A DNA stretch of 64,000 nucleotides from Zhengitettix transpicula (GCA_037074705.1 CM073590.1:217712746-217776745), one strand, 5' to 3'. Positions 11,635 to 24,639 are shown, numbered from the stretch's first letter. Notes: generated by a model from the sequence alone, not told the origin. Numbers and translations are program-made.

Positions 11635-13250
11635 TCGTGCTTGGAAGATAAAATATATTGATGCTTTACCAAAATGTTATTAATAATTACGCATATTCCA
11701 AAAATATTCTTAATTTTGAAACCATTGACAGACTTATAAATATTTAAAAACGAGAAGAATATAAACTAGTCTGAATCGCACCACAAAAAATTACTACGCT
11801 CTCATTAGAAAATGTCGACGAACCTCGTTCCTCAAGATGGCAAAGTAGTTTCAGATCATTATAAATACTAATCGATACGTCTAATAGGTACGCCACATCA
11901 TAAATATCCGAAAAATGTTAATTTAATTTTCAAAATATTGTCACCTATAAGAATAATTTAAGTATGAAACCATTGAATGCTTTAAGCCAGGATATAATGC
12001 AAATATTTCAAATATAAACAGAGGAGGCAAGTAAATATTCATAACGGAAAACTGCGCAAAAAGACAAATGTTCGTTAAACACCATTTAATAGGTGTTTTA
12101 TTTCATAGCCACACGTCAAATATAAAATTCCAAGCTAATGCGTATTGCTGGTTGCATTCACGGAACGGCGCTGAGTTTATATGTCGGTGATTGCACAACA
12201 ATAATACAAATTAAAATACCATGTTATCCAAATATTGAAAAGGTTTTAATTACATGACTTCATAAATGTGTGTCATTTATTGAAGTATTTTACTCTATAC
12301 GTATTTTAATTACGTAAATAAAGAAATTCAAATATTAAATTGTATAATTTTGATTTCATTGAAGAGTTACCATATTACATATTTATGGAAATATGTTTGC
12401 AAAATGCTTATTTATCGGAGTAGTAAATTAACACTATTTTTAAGAAAAATATTCTAGTAGAAGAAATTGTAAATAAGTAGAAGAATATTGTTTAACAGAG
12501 TTCCTACTTTCCATCATTTGCCTGAGCCGTAGCAGCGATGCAAAGAGAGAAGAGACTATCGCTTGTTCTGCGTATAAGAAAAAAGGGAGCGCTTTCGCCG
12601 TGACGTGAATTACAATGTCAATAAATGCAGGCGCCTGTTATAGTACGTAAAATGGCTAAAGAAGAACGCTGGGGGAAGGCGAAGGAGGTAGAAATTGCGT
12701 AAAATTGAGGAAAAAGGGGAGTCGTAAGCAAATAGCGACATAGCTAGATGAAAGGGAATCGCAGATCAAGCAAGTAACGGCGTTCCAAATGGTTATGAAA
12801 CGAACGGTCCGTATCTCCCAAACACATCTACGTATACGGCGCTGGAAGGATGCCACGACTCAATGTGCATTCGTTTCCCATACTCGCACTTCAAAATAAT
12901 ATTCCTTCTAGTTTACAACAGACATTTTCCTTTGCAAACTTTTCATATTTCAAGGATTTGACACGTGCTCAGTTGCAGTTCTGTCACTGCACCTCATAAC
13001 CGACTCCATTAGAGCAATAATTTTGGCAGTACGTATTTCATTGACTAATGACAACAATTTCATACAGTAAATATTATACACCCTTTCCTTAACTCTTTAG
13101 AATATCTGAAAGAAGACAAATGAAATCATGAGTTCATAGACACACTCATACTTTTTCCTTATATGATATAACATAATATTAAAAAACTAATGAAGTAGTT
13201 CATTAACAGAATAGGCGTTGTGTCGTATGTCGTCCAAAAAGATCTTATTT
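11630..13250. other. No recognisable feature
   Basis: A G+C-richer patch lies at 12500-12860. It holds a short minus-strand frame (12656-12856) with no family resemblance. The rest is A+T-rich. Confidence 0.35.
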
Positions 13251-13317
13251 CAACACTTGAAGAAAGCAACAAGATTTGTAGAATCGTTGTGTGCTATTTA
13301 TTTCATCGTCTTATTTT
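13251..13317 (+). repeat. Half of a hammerhead-like element
   Basis: The order CAC-TTGAAGA, AAGCAACAAG, GAATCGTTGTGTG, CTATTTAT and TTATTTTGTCTG matches the right half of the palindromic elements at 13836 and 32853. Two core positions are mutated (C3 to T, and one A of GAAAC to T). It is cut off at its right end by the SINE that begins at 13318. Confidence 0.6.
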
Positions 13318-13555
13318 GTCTGTTGTGTAGTGGTCATTGCCTCGCATCACAGAGGTCTCGGGGTCGAATCCCGGCGTAGGCAAGGTTGCTTGTGCTCCTC
13401 CTGGTTACGAAAACTGGTGATAAGACTCAGGGACAATCGACACGCTCCAACGTCTCATTCCTACATCCAAAATATGCCATGTAAGATGACAGTATGGCAG
13501 TCATCCAGGTAGCCAAAGCCCTCAATGGGATGTAATTTTGCCTGTTTATTGGCTT
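13318..13555 (+). repeat. tRNA-derived SINE, variant body
   Basis: The head (13320-13382) has a tRNA-like internal promoter: GTGTAGTGGTCATTGCC in A-box position and GGGTCGAATCCCGG as B box. The head is related to the SINEs at 23482, 47150 and 54582. The body differs from theirs and ends GCCATGTAAGATGAC ... GCCCTCAATGGGATGTAA, so this is a distinct subfamily or a chimera. Such elements are transcribed by RNA polymerase III and mobilised by LINE machinery. Confidence 0.75.
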
Positions 13556-13835
13556 CTTTTTGTTAATTTTATACAGATTCTTATATTTACAACACATTAT
13601 TTAACAATTACAGCTCCTGATGTTTCCAAATGATAATTGATTTATTGATTATTCGCTACATAGAATATTAAATATCAACAGATATTATGAACAGAATTTG
13701 TTTGACATTTATGAAGACATACACCTCGATTGTATCGTATTATAGACAATACAAATTCTAGTTTTATAAATCCAAAAAGTAAAATATAATGTTACACTAA
13801 AGTTTACTAATTACATAAATAATTAGAAGAAGTTA

Positions 13836-13975
13836 AGTGATAAATACTACACAACGATACTTAAAACCTTGTCGCTTTCATCAGGTGATTAAAAACAGCC
13901 GAAAGAACGACACCTGACGAAAGCTACAAGGATTGCGGAAAATTTGTGTGCTATTTTTTATCACTTCACTAGGAG
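13836..13975. repeat. Palindromic element with two hammerhead-like cores
   Basis: The two halves are inverted copies. On the minus strand the left half shows CTGATGA (13884-13878), then a spacer and GTATCGTTGTGTAG. On the plus strand the right half shows CTGACGA (13914-13920), AAGCTACAAGG, GGAAAATTTGTGTG. In the right half ACAC before the core can pair with GTGT after it, forming stem I. Outer tails (AGTGATAAATAC and its complement) match the element at 32853. The centre between the two cores is only about 30 bases. The arrangement resembles a Penelope-type or retrozyme-type non-autonomous element; that is inference. Confidence 0.65.
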
Positions 13976-13984
13976 GATGCACGA

Positions 13985-14268
13985 CGTTGCCCGGGTTGTC
14001 ATAATTAAACTCAGCGACATCCATAACCCAGGATTTGACACCAGTCTCGTTTTTTTGCGATATTTTTATTAAACAAACCTCCATTCCAATCCCTAAAGGT
14101 GCTTCCCTCTCATGCCGAAAGGGGTAGCATTTATACATAAAAAACATCACGAGAATCACTATGAATCTCATTGATTCCAAAAAATATTTTTTCCACGTAA
14201 ATATCGGCCGGTTTGACAATTCTAAAAATTTCTTCCCCTTGACCCTGGGGTTGGTACACGTGTCTTAC
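13985..14268 (-). repeat. Dispersed ~270-bp satellite-like repeat, one unit
   Basis: The reverse complement shows the landmarks of the repeat at 2150: GAAATTTTTAGA, CGGCCGATATTTACG, AATGAGATTCATAG, GCACCTTTAGGGATT and TTTAATTATGACA. Overlapping short minus-strand frames (13881-14219, 14131-14373) lie across it, but they are not conserved in the other copies. The copy abuts the palindromic element ending at about 13975. Confidence 0.75.
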
Positions 14269-15741
14269 CGTCAGTGGTTTTTTTCGCGTTCGGAAGGAAC
14301 ACTTGTAAGAAATTTGGTCATATTTTCTCCTCAGGTGTAAATTTGTATGCGGTACGTACATACACACACACACAAAATATATTTTACTTATTGGATAGAA
14401 GACATATTTTGTCTGTTTGGATACTTCTTTGCCTAATTATTCTACTTTTAGTCAATAAGTCTTATATTTATAAATATTTTAAAGTTAACAAAACAATTAA
14501 GATAATGTGAAAAATTATATATATAAAATTTAATGTGATTTAGACCTAGTAATTTATGTAAAGTTTCATTCACAGAAATGGAAAAATAAATATTGCGGTT
14601 CTGTATACTAATCCGATAATTAAGGTTCAGTAACGTAAGTAAATTATGCTGATTATGACTATTTATGTAATGAGTAAACGTAATTTCTTATGTCTATAAT
14701 ATTAAATATTGTATTTAACCAGATTATAACGATGTAGTGTTGCGAGTCCTTGAGAGTTTTCTAATAGTAGGTACTGAATATATAGTTCTAGATTTTAAGA
14801 AACTAAGAATGTACTTGTGTTTGCATCTTTGTTAAAAAAAGTATTTTTCTATTAACTGGAACAGTTTTTTCAGGCTGTAGATTTGGGATTAAACGATAAT
14901 ATGAGAACAGAGAAACATTATCCAAAAAAATTTATTCTATAATTTTTTTAATCATTATTAAGCACTATGAGTTAATTTCAAATTCTGGGAAAGAAGGCTT
15001 CATTGAAAAAGAATTTAGGAAAACTCTGAGGGTCAAATAATGGATATTCAACTCCGTTTCTCAAAAATATTAAGAATCGTAATATTAAGCATATTAAGCA
15101 GAGACTGTCGAGTGCTAATGCATTGCAGAAATTAAACGTGCCGTAATGGGATTAAGCGATAAGTGTGCAGCCCTTGCTTTGGATTCGATGTCACTCCAAT
15201 TTGAAGGAGGTTGTCGGTGAAACTTAAGATCTTCAGCTAACAAGATAGAGAAGTTGCCCTCGCCAAGCCATCGATTCTGACGTTGCAGATATAAATTGAT
15301 TATTAAAGTCAGAGGATACTTTGCGTCAACTTCTGTTTCTTGTTTAACGTCTAGCGGTACACTGGTAAGTTTCGCAAACTACTACATCTCTGACATATGG
15401 AATCATATTTATTTTCCATTAGTTAGTTTTTCTTAACGTGCAACGTTACTTGCAACGCACACGGTACTAAAGAAAAATACATAAGGTACGATTTATGTTA
15501 ATTAAAATACAATTAACATCTAAAGAAGCTTTATTCGTGGTTAAAAGAGGTAGGAAATGAATTTGCCTTATCTTGTTCCTGAATTTTAGTATGAAGCGTA
15601 GATCAGACATAAATAAAAATGGATTTAAGAAAATCGAGAATTTGAAAAATATTCTTTTAAGTCCAGATTTAACTGACATGAAAAAACTAAGTAAGTTTTA
15701 GGTTAGAAAATTATTTTTTAGAGTACCAGGCTATTTGAGGA
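14269..15741. other. No recognisable feature
   Basis: A+T-rich; nothing supported. Confidence 0.4.
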
Positions 15742-15990
15742 TAATTCACGTGGTGCCAACTCCCCTTTAATAGCATAGGAAGGGATTCGAAAGGGGGGAT
15801 TCGGAAGGGAAGAAGAAGGTAGCCAAGGAGTAACTAGGGCCCCCGAGCTATAGTTTTAGGATCTTACCCGGCAATCGCAATCGCGTAATAGTGATGCAGG
15901 ACAAACCCTAGAAAACCTGCATTATGGCGGGAGAGGGTTTTGCTGTGGGGTCACAGTTTAGGAGGCAGCTGGCCGACTGTACTAACGGGA
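15742..15990 (+). repeat. Interspersed GGCAACTCCCC repeat, copy 2
   Basis: It shares with 62140 the order CACGTGGTGCCAACTCCCC, TTTAATAGCATAGGA, AGGGATTCGAAAGGGGGG and CGGAAGGG. The clear homology covers about 15742-15830; the following G+C-rich sequence up to 15990 is probably part of the same element but has no second copy here to prove it. Confidence 0.7.
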
Positions 15991-17335
15991 ACAGCGAAAA
16001 TTTTTATTATTTTTGAGAAAACAATACCTACAATTTGAATCGAAGTCTACTTTTAACTGCCCACCTTACTATATTTTCTGCATTTAATATTTTTCTTTTA
16101 CGTTTCCACTTTCAAGTTTTGTCCGCAGTAACTGTTTCGAACTATATGTTAATTATTCTTCTATCCTTTACAAATATCACCTTTTGTGATTATAAAGATA
16201 TGTCACACGTGTATTCTTGTTGAAATACATTCATATATGTATATTCGTATTTTTCATTATCTAACAATAGTAAAAATTAATTAATTGTACAATGTTATGT
16301 ATTGAACCGGCTGTGAAATACAAAACTTGTTTGAAAAAATATATCATAAAAATATAGTGTAACGTACTATACGTTAGTTACAACTCAAAATACAGTTCTG
16401 TTTAATTAATGAGGCATTCATAGAAATTTAGTGACGCTAAAACATAAATATTGTTATTGCTCAGGAAATATTTGAGGGAAAAATACAGCGAAATATAAAT
16501 CAGATTTAAAACCTGATTTATTTTAATTTTTTTGACTTCAAAAATTATATAAGACAAAATGTATTGAAGTTTGATTGAGATGAAAAGAGTAAAGTAGAAA
16601 AATATTTTTTTTAGAATTTCAGAAATTAGAAATTCAATTGGGACATGGTAGATGTGTGTTGTGCGCTCACATCAACTGTATAATCCTACGTGTCTAATAA
16701 TTTTAAATTGCTGACTTGGAGAATATGATATGAAATATTCCAGAGGGCTTGATAATTATTTTTACATAATGAGCACTAGTCTGTAGTGACACCTGATCGT
16801 GTTACGGTCCTATTTTTGTTTGCGCAATAAAAAAAAATTATATTTCACACAGTAGTCGTGATAAAATAGTATAAAAGTCCAGGACTCGTAATTTCTAGTG
16901 ACACGTGGTATATTTCCATACACAATCAAGTCCACCGTTGTAGAGGAAGCCTTCCAATTGCATTACGTACGTGATGGAACCCGTGGCTCGCAAATTAAAA
17001 CTAGCAATCTTTTCTGGGCCACGCGGCGCAACTATGGCGCCGTGAATAATGGCCGAGGTAAGCGGAGGGTTGTGCTCTTCGTGTTGTTTGCGTGAGCTGG
17101 CCGCGATTTAATTTCTGTAATTGCTTTAGGATGCGCAGAGCTTAGCAGGCACGTGTTGGGGACTTTTACCCGGGCTCAAACAAAATCCCATTACTGATCA
17201 CCTCTTCCCGCAAATTAGTTATTCTTAGTCCCTCCATGGCCACTGATGTTGGCGGCATCGCAGATTCCGTACCAAACGATGATTGATGACGTGTCTTCTA
17301 ATTATAGTTAAGTGTATCGTATCTGTCCGCCTGCG
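15991..17335. other. No supported gene; G+C-richer patch 16960-17290
   Basis: A 65-codon frame (16898-17095) crosses the start of the richer patch, and ATGGCCGAG is followed by GTAAGC, a good splice-donor match. With no protein resemblance I do not call an exon. Confidence 0.3.
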
Positions 17336-17405
17336 TTTCCTATCCATTAGCCGTTACCTCTGCTAAGCCGAGGTCACTGGTTCGATAATCGGTCACGCTA
17401 GGGGT
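17336..17405 (+). repeat. tRNA-like segment (SINE head remnant)
   Basis: ACCTC and GAGGT can form a 5-bp anticodon-like stem. The following ACTGGTTCGATAATCGGT forms a T-arm with the B-box core GGTTCGA. The 5' part lacks a good A box and acceptor stem. It is more likely a decayed tRNA-derived SINE than a functional tRNA. Confidence 0.45.
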
Positions 17406-20130
17406 AACATGTTTATTTAAGTTTCACTCTAGTAACCTGAATAGCCTTACAGCACGGTTTTGACTTACGCATTGTCATCATAATGGCTCAATTTATCTTC
17501 TTTGTGCCTTAAATAATGAAGGTGTCAACGTAACATTTTTTTAAAGTGGATTTCATACATTAATATACGTACGATGAAATACGCTGTTGCGATACAATGA
17601 TCTTACGAATTTTGATTAATATATTTAATATGCAGAAGCCTAATTTTAGAGTATAGAAGAGAACAAAATGTACAAGAATGTTCCAATCAGATGTCAGATG
17701 AATTTTTTTTTAATAAGTAAATAATTATGGCAAGAATTAATATAAAATAATGTAACAAATTAATTTTCCTCTCTCCACTCGCAACACTATCTAGTATTCA
17801 CAAAACCCTGCTATAAAATATTGCACTCTTTATTTGAATTCATTCAAATAATTTGAACGTCTCCAGAAAAGTCCCAAATAACCTTGGTGCTCCATTCATT
17901 TAACTATGTATTAATTCTTGACTTAATGTGGTATTGTCTTTAGAGTAATTAAAACTATTTCCTATATTATAATTTAATTTCAGGTTGATTACATTCCGTA
18001 AGGCCTGAAACAACGACGTTTTTATATGTATTTTTAAGTATAAACTTAGACGTTCCCTACATAATAATTTTATATATTCCATTCGGTAAGGTACCCAGAA
18101 TATTGAATTCATATTTCAAAATCATTCGTATAAGGGGCAAATTGAAACCGGTTAATTCATTTTTGAATTTTAGGATTTTAAAACAGGAACAGTTCTTTAC
18201 CTTTACGGAATTAGTGTCTATAATTATATAAATATATAATCGTATTAAAGAAGGTTAAATTTTTACAATCCCCAAATAAATAATTCACATCAGGTATTGT
18301 AGTAATATATGCATATGCATATAAATAATTTATAACGAGTTATAATAAAGTAATATATGTATACATGTATATATGAATCATAGAAATTTGTTACCAAAAT
18401 AAATCAAATTCAAAATTTAGACTTAATATTTAATGTAAGAAAGATATAATCACTGTTCATACGAATAGAAGAACTTTCCGTGTATGACCGAAAAATGTAA
18501 CAATTCTGTCTTTAATACTTGATAAATAATAGTGGGGAAATTAATAAATATTGAGGGTTTTTATGTTGAAACGAGTGCGTGAAATTAAAGATAGTCATTT
18601 TTAATTTTAAAGATAATGTGTAATTAATATTTCTATTCAAAACTTAATTAAAGATATTTAAGATATTTAAACATCTAAACAAAACTAAAATAATCTGCGA
18701 AATGGACGTAATTTAGCGACGAAGCTTTCAACGTTATGATAGGATTTTATTTAGAAATGTACCAGTCGCATAATGTTTTTTTCCCGAGAAGGTTTTCGGT
18801 TGTTTGTGTTTACCATGGATGAAGTAATAATGAAATTCATTCTACGAATCGCCCAGAAATAAATGTTTTGGCACCAGCTCTTTTTTTGTACCTCAAATGA
18901 CTGAGCAATTGTTGGAGCTGATGCTTGACAACACTCCATTCTTTTCGGTCTGCTTGCTGTGCACATTGGCTGATTGCGAATTTGTTTGCGAACTCAATTG
19001 TGCCTGCACACCACAGCTGAGCTCAAACACAGCCAACATCATTAGGATTCGTGTATGGACTTACCTGGAGAGGCATCTTGTCGCGGATGTGGATTCTGCG
19101 CTTCCAGAAAGAAGAAAACCATATCGGAATTAAAAACCAGTCATATCAGAAAATGGAAAGGTAAATATTCAAAGCATTTGTATATGAAATTTTGGATTTT
19201 CACGAATTGTACACACGTTGGATTACAAAATGCTTACTGAGGAACACCAAATGAATAGAATGTATGGTGCTTTTGATTTTATGGATTGACATTATAAGGA
19301 AAGTAATCAATTTTTAGAGTGTACTAGACGTGGGCTTTTGATATGACCTCAGAGATTCTGAGGGGAAAGAAGCAGTGAGATTATCCTCACAAGTGGCTGA
19401 CATCCATGACTTAGGCATTTATAACGTTATGACAAATGTTTAAACAGATGTGGAAAGTATGTATAAAAATAGAGAAACATCTAAGGAATAAAATAAAAAA
19501 TGTTATTTCATAATAAATCAGACTGTAATTTTAGAATAACCCTCTCGCACTGGACGAGCGCAAATATAGTCGATTGAACGGCTGTCGAAAGATTAACTGT
19601 GGAGAAGGGAGTGTGTATGAATTAAAACGGATAGAAAAGTGATCTCGGTTAGTGCATACTCTGCCAGGAAATGATTAGATATACTAATTAGTTACTGTAA
19701 AAGGCGTCCAGGATTATATATGTCAACAACGCCACGGTTCTGCAACACTATTACTCGACGTTCTCATTGACAGTTGCCGGCGTAGCGAGACTCTTGAAGG
19801 GATCCGTAGCTGCTTGCTAATGACGTTACGGGTAACGACTTATTAACAACGCGTTGCTTTGAGTTAATGTTCGGTGGCAAGGTGGAAATGGAGGGAGGAC
19901 TCGAGCTGATAAAGCTCGCTCTCCGGAAATCGGAAAATGGTGACATTAACTTCGGCTACTGCTACGTCTGTCACAAACACCCCTCGACTTGAAATCTATT
20001 TCAGATACATGATAAAGGTATATATATATATATAGTGGTAATTAAAAGGCAATTAATAATTAAAAGAAATTTTGGACTTGAATTGTTAGCTGCAAAAACA
20101 CACAAATTACTTACAAGAATGGCAATAACA
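17406..20130. other. No recognisable feature
   Basis: A compositionally richer patch at 18740-19130 contains overlapping short frames on both strands without a family signature. Elsewhere plain A+T-rich DNA. Confidence 0.35.
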
Positions 20131-22257
20131 GATCTAAAGTATCGTAGACTGTTGGCGCGCTGAGTGGAATGTTTAAGTCAGTCGGCGATGAAATACAGCG
20201 GAAAGCGTTACAGAAAGAGACCAGACGTCGTCAAAGTATTGAAAAATAAGTTCATTGAATTAAAGCAGATTGTAGCATTAATCGGGATATTGCAGCGTAA
20301 AGATTGCAGTTTTGTCAAAATATAACTGTGTAAAGTCTTATTGGAGAAATTATTGCAGAATAAAGGTGGTGAATTATTTCAGGATAAGTCGTCGTCGAGA
20401 TATAGCCAACACTTGCTAAGCCAACAGTAATGTGTAGAGTCAGTGAAAAGAATGGCCTGTTTTAGAGTGTACAGTGTGTGTAAGTGTTTATGAACGAATT
20501 AAAATTGCCCTGGTACCCGAGAACTGTAAGTCATGTATGCATTAAATTATTATTGTAAACCATTAATTAAAGATAAATCGTCAGATTTCGGGTTTGTGAA
20601 TATCGTTAATACTTTATATTGCATTGTAAAAATATTTTGAAGTTGAGAATAGCTTCATAAAAATTCAATTGTCAACAAATAGATTTCTTTATTAAAAGGC
20701 CCAGTGAAGACCCTGAGAGAGGGAGTAAAATTTTGATTGTACGTGATAACTATAGTATATTTTTTTAAATGGATAACTGTTTGTAAATTTAAATCTCTGT
20801 GAGAGTAATAAATTAATGTGTTAGTTAAGTTAAAATTTCTTATTTATTAAATATCCTTTCATTTAAAGGTTAAATTATTTAAATTGATGCATTAACGTGG
20901 GCTAACTGTTATTTTAATTGTTTATTATTTGAAAATATTACAAATTGTCGCCTTAACGTGTGGTACATTTTAACTTTGTTTCAATTTAACTTGTATTTCA
21001 TTTAGTGTTTACCACAATACATATATTTCGAGACTGGCTTACAAAATAATTAAGTTTATTTTATACTTTAAATATCCATATCCACGTCATGATTCTAAAC
21101 CTATCTACATTTATCAACAGTATGAGCTATGCGACATTGATCATTATAGTGTTATTGAGTTATTTAAAATACGTATTTTCTGTAAATGTATTTCAAAGGC
21201 AATACATAAAATCAAGTTGGAACATGCGCTACAAATTCCATTCGTCTGCGTTTCAGCTTTGTCAAACTGTATTTGTATAAAAATATATGAACAAGCCACA
21301 GCATAAAAGTCATTATTTGTTTCCGATATTCGCAATAATCGTTTGCAACTGTTCCAAGTGTAGTCCACACAAAATATTTATAGCCTTCTTCGGGTCATAT
21401 ACGAGAAATCTGTGTTATTTGCATAGGAATGAGACAACATGAACTTAACAACCGTTGCGAAATCTATATTTTCGTTTGCTTACGGTTTGATGACGATTAA
21501 CATACATTATCATTTTTGGGTCTTTGTTCACTAAAAGTTTAAGGAAAAAATGCAGGTTTTTTTAAAAAATAAATAATATGAATCACTTTTCAACTGCATG
21601 CGTACCAGCATGGTAATAGTAATTAATTTCGACTGATTCATCCATTATACTCATTACTACAAATATACTGTACACAAGACCACTAACACATTCTCAGATG
21701 TGTGCATATACCGTATACACATTAATTTGTATTTCAGACTCCTATTTGACATTCCAACATTACATTGATATTTAAGTAATTTGTTATAAAATAATTAAAT
21801 TACTTACGCCAATCACTTATGCTTCAACTAAATTTTCTAAAATATTCGTAGAATTATTTTACTTTAACTTCAAGTGTAATTTATTATATTTACTTTCAAG
21901 AGGATTTTAATTTACTTAATGAAACGTTATAAAGAGCATTAAAGTCAACTCATTTAATAAATGTTTTAAAAATCTAAAAATATTTATTTGTAATATCGTC
22001 CATGCGAAGTAAACCAATCCCCTCCAGCAGTTACAATGTTTCCCCTAAATATATTCGTTTGGTAATTTTAAATTTTTTATATGTATGGTGACATCTACTG
22101 CCCGAAGGCCTTATGGTCAGTCATATTGGAAAAGTATGCGAATACTGTAATTTATAGAATTAATTGAAACTTATCCCGATAACAAAACTGAAAGTGACTA
22201 GAATATCCCCCTAGATTTCTGAATTCTTTGATTTAGTTCAACACAGTGTTTCATTAC
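20131..22257. other. No supported feature
   Basis: Positions 20140-20480 are purine-rich and less A+T-biased than the flanks, but I found no terminal repeats, frames or RNA structures that would define an element. Confidence 0.35.
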
Positions 22258-22520
22258 GTTAACGTGACTTCTATGAAATTATATCAACTGTATTATCGAC
22301 GATAAAATCATATTTGTAGAGTCAGAGACGAGATTATCCGGAAGAAGCAAATAGTTTAATTGAATTGTACGATATGCAGTACCGCAGGGGTCAATTTTCA
22401 ACCCAATCATTTTCATATTGTACATAAACTCCGAAGTAATAATTAAATTTCGACCCTTACTAATTTCTTAGTAATTAACTGCTATAAAATCCCTTGAGTG
22501 ACAGCTTGACAAAAAACAGT
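22258..22520 (+). pseudogene. Non-LTR reverse transcriptase fragment 2
   Basis: At 22376-22429 the plus strand reads AVPQGSIFNPIIFILYIN, an 18-residue match to the G-V-P-Q-G-S-x-x-G-P-x-x-F-x-x-Y-I-N motif of LINE reverse transcriptases. The conserved G before P is N here. Flanking sequence has stops in every frame, and neither the F-A-D-D box nor an endonuclease can be seen. This is a strongly decayed copy, independent of the one at 3036-3393. Confidence 0.8.
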
Positions 22521-22776
22521 CTCAAAACCATAATTTCAGCTACATTACCATTGCAGAATATATTTAATACAAAACCGAATTACGATATTCTTTGGTATAT
22601 TGTTAAATGATGATTTGTCCGTCAGCCATTTCTTTGCTTACTGTTCAAAACTTTATGGTCTCAATTTTAATTAAAATGATTTGCATTGTGTTCTAGTTAC
22701 AAATGCAGACTTTAATTTCAATTTGTGAGTTTCATCTCAAATAACGACTCGTCTGTGGCTCTATGAGTCGAATTTC

Positions 22777-22778
<2 letters not shown>

Positions 22779-22815
<37 letters not shown>
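22779..22815. repeat. (TA)n microsatellite
   Basis: About 18 uninterrupted AT dinucleotides. Confidence 0.98.
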
Positions 22816-22817
<2 letters not shown>

Positions 22818-23481
22818 CCTTATTTAACTTCGTTAACATGCATTCAATAAGTAAGTCTTTGTTCTTGGACTATTTGTAGATTTTCTATACTAGTTCATGA
22901 GAGAAGACTACTTAATTGATTGACGTGACTGGAACTAAGCTGAATTTTAACTAATGAAAGTAATCGATATAGCTAAGAAAGTTAAGTTCGTTCAAATATG
23001 GAGAAGGACCAATATTTGCTCCAAATTCGGCAGGTACCACTTAGTGGGCCAAACGCAACGCTCCCCTGTGTGTTGACTCCGTTGCGCTTCCAGTAATCAA
23101 GTTAACACCTCTCCAACTCATCTGCCGACGCTTTTAATAATTTACACGGTTAAAACATTTGCTCTAACTTAAGTTCCTATTATGAGTGGGTAATTGGATC
23201 GTGAATGGAAATAAGATCAGTGCTAAATAGATAGGGCAGGGCGCTAGCAAAAGTTATTCCGCGCCGCCGTTGAAGCCTTGTTGCAGCCCTGCTCAATTTA
23301 ATCATACAAACTAAATTTTACGGCCTGATTAATAAGGTTCCGTAAACAGTTCTCTTGTCTACCACAACTCTGCTCCGCGAACCTGAAGGCCTGGTGAAAC
23401 GGAATAATATTAAATCTTCAGTTTTAGAACTGTAATGACGCCAGACTGAATTCGTATGTTTCGTCAATATTAACTTGTTTT
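22816..23481. other. No recognisable feature
   Basis: G+C-richer, apparently unique DNA lies at 23020-23420. No exon could be supported. Confidence 0.35.
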
Positions 23482-23690
23482 CGACCTCCTGTGGTGTAGG
23501 GGTCAGCGTGACTGCCTCACATCACAGAGGTCCCGGGCTCGAATCCCGGCGAGGGCACGGATGTTTGTTTTTGCGAAGAGAAACTCTCGGGAAATCAGTC
23601 CTCTGACTGGAAAAAAATGATTTCCCATACTGAGTCGCTAATAACCAGAGCTGTTGATGCGACTGTAAATAAATAAATATAAAAAACTTT
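23482..23690 (+). repeat. tRNA-derived SINE, near-complete
   Basis: This is the best-preserved copy of the main SINE family in the window. The head reads CGACCTCCTGTGGTGTAGG, GTCAGCGTGACTGCCTCAC, then the B box GGCTCGAATCCCGG. The body contains CTCTCGGGAAATCAGTC and GAGTCGCTAATAACCAGAG, and the 3' end is TGATGCGACTGTAAATAAA followed by a short A/T-rich tail. Length is about 200 bases. Other copies: 47150 and 54582 (plus), 49452, 51940 and 53965 (minus). Transcription would be by polymerase III from the internal A and B boxes, with LINE proteins acting in trans. Confidence 0.88.
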
Positions 23691-24285
23691 ATTTAAATGG
23701 ATTAGAGAAATTTGGTAACTATCTGACAATATTTTTAATATACAGGGACATCGCTGAGTATATAGTTTTAAATAAAGACATGGTAAATTTCTATTCAGAT
23801 CAGGGAAAACAGTTTATAAGAACTCATTACTTGTCAATTATAGTTAAAAAAACCTATGTACGTAATTTAAACTTAATATTTATATACCAATTTATATGTA
23901 CAACTGTCTTGGTGCCCGTCCTTCGTATGGCTCTTAGAGTTGGGTTTTGGCCAAAGAGATTTGGCTGCCGTGTATGATAATGATAGAATACGGCGCTGAA
24001 TATTTTTTATACCTTAACAAGTTTGTTACAATTGGTTGATCACGTATAATATTTTTTATTTCGTATTTTTGTTGCATTTTTGCCCTATCTATAAGATTAT
24101 TTTCTGGACTTTTGTTGACAACACATGTTTTATTTGCCTATCTCTTAAAAACAAAAACCGCGACCTAAAATTAGAGTTTTAACTTTTTAAACTTGTGGAT
24201 GCCAATTGCAGATAATTTCAGAAGTTAAAAGTTTAAGAGAAGAATCTTTCGGCAGTTTTTCTGTAAAGATAACAAAATACTTCCC
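23691..24285. other. No recognisable feature
   Basis: A 65-codon frame at 23780-23977 has no family resemblance. Confidence 0.4.
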
Positions 24286-24470
24286 CAAGCAGTTAAAATT
24301 AAGTTTGGTAACTTTTCACCCTTTGACCTCAATATGGCGAATGGTAGTTTGATACGTATTTGTATACGCCTCTATATAATAACGATAAAAGTTTCGCCGA
24401 TATCGGTCAGATCGTTTCCTTGTGGAAACGAAAGAAGAGCGGCAGACGGACATCGGTTTCAGAACCGCTA
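24286..24470 (+). repeat. Interspersed CCTCAATATGG repeat, copy 1
   Basis: The order ACCTCAATATGGCG, GGTAGTTTGAT, GCCTCTATATAA, TCCTTGTGGAAACG and GGCAGACGGAC is repeated in inverted orientation at 51155-51345. Homology may extend upstream to about 24230 (CGGCAGTTTTTCTGTAA). It is a non-coding interspersed repeat of unknown class. Confidence 0.65.
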
Positions 24471-24639
24471 ATAATTGAAACGTAACGACGTACTAAAATC
24501 TCTCGATTTAAATAAATTCACAGGAAAAAGTATTATTTGATTTATTTAATATGTTTTCTAATGTTCTCAATAACAATCTGACTTCTTTTCAAATAATTGT
24601 TAAGAATTGTAAGAAAAATATTAGGAAAATAATATTTAA

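Noticed and set aside
17041..17060. ATGGCCGAG followed by GTAAGC, looking like a first exon and splice donor
   Set aside because: No protein resemblance, no acceptor or second exon recognised; a donor consensus is common by chance.
18751..19133. Overlapping frames on both strands suspected to be a mariner transposase
   Set aside because: The residue patterns did not line up with any conserved transposase block.
20140..20480. Possible LTR-retrotransposon leader with a TTGGCGCGC primer-binding-like site
   Set aside because: No LTR pair, polypurine tract or gag/pol motif was found near it.
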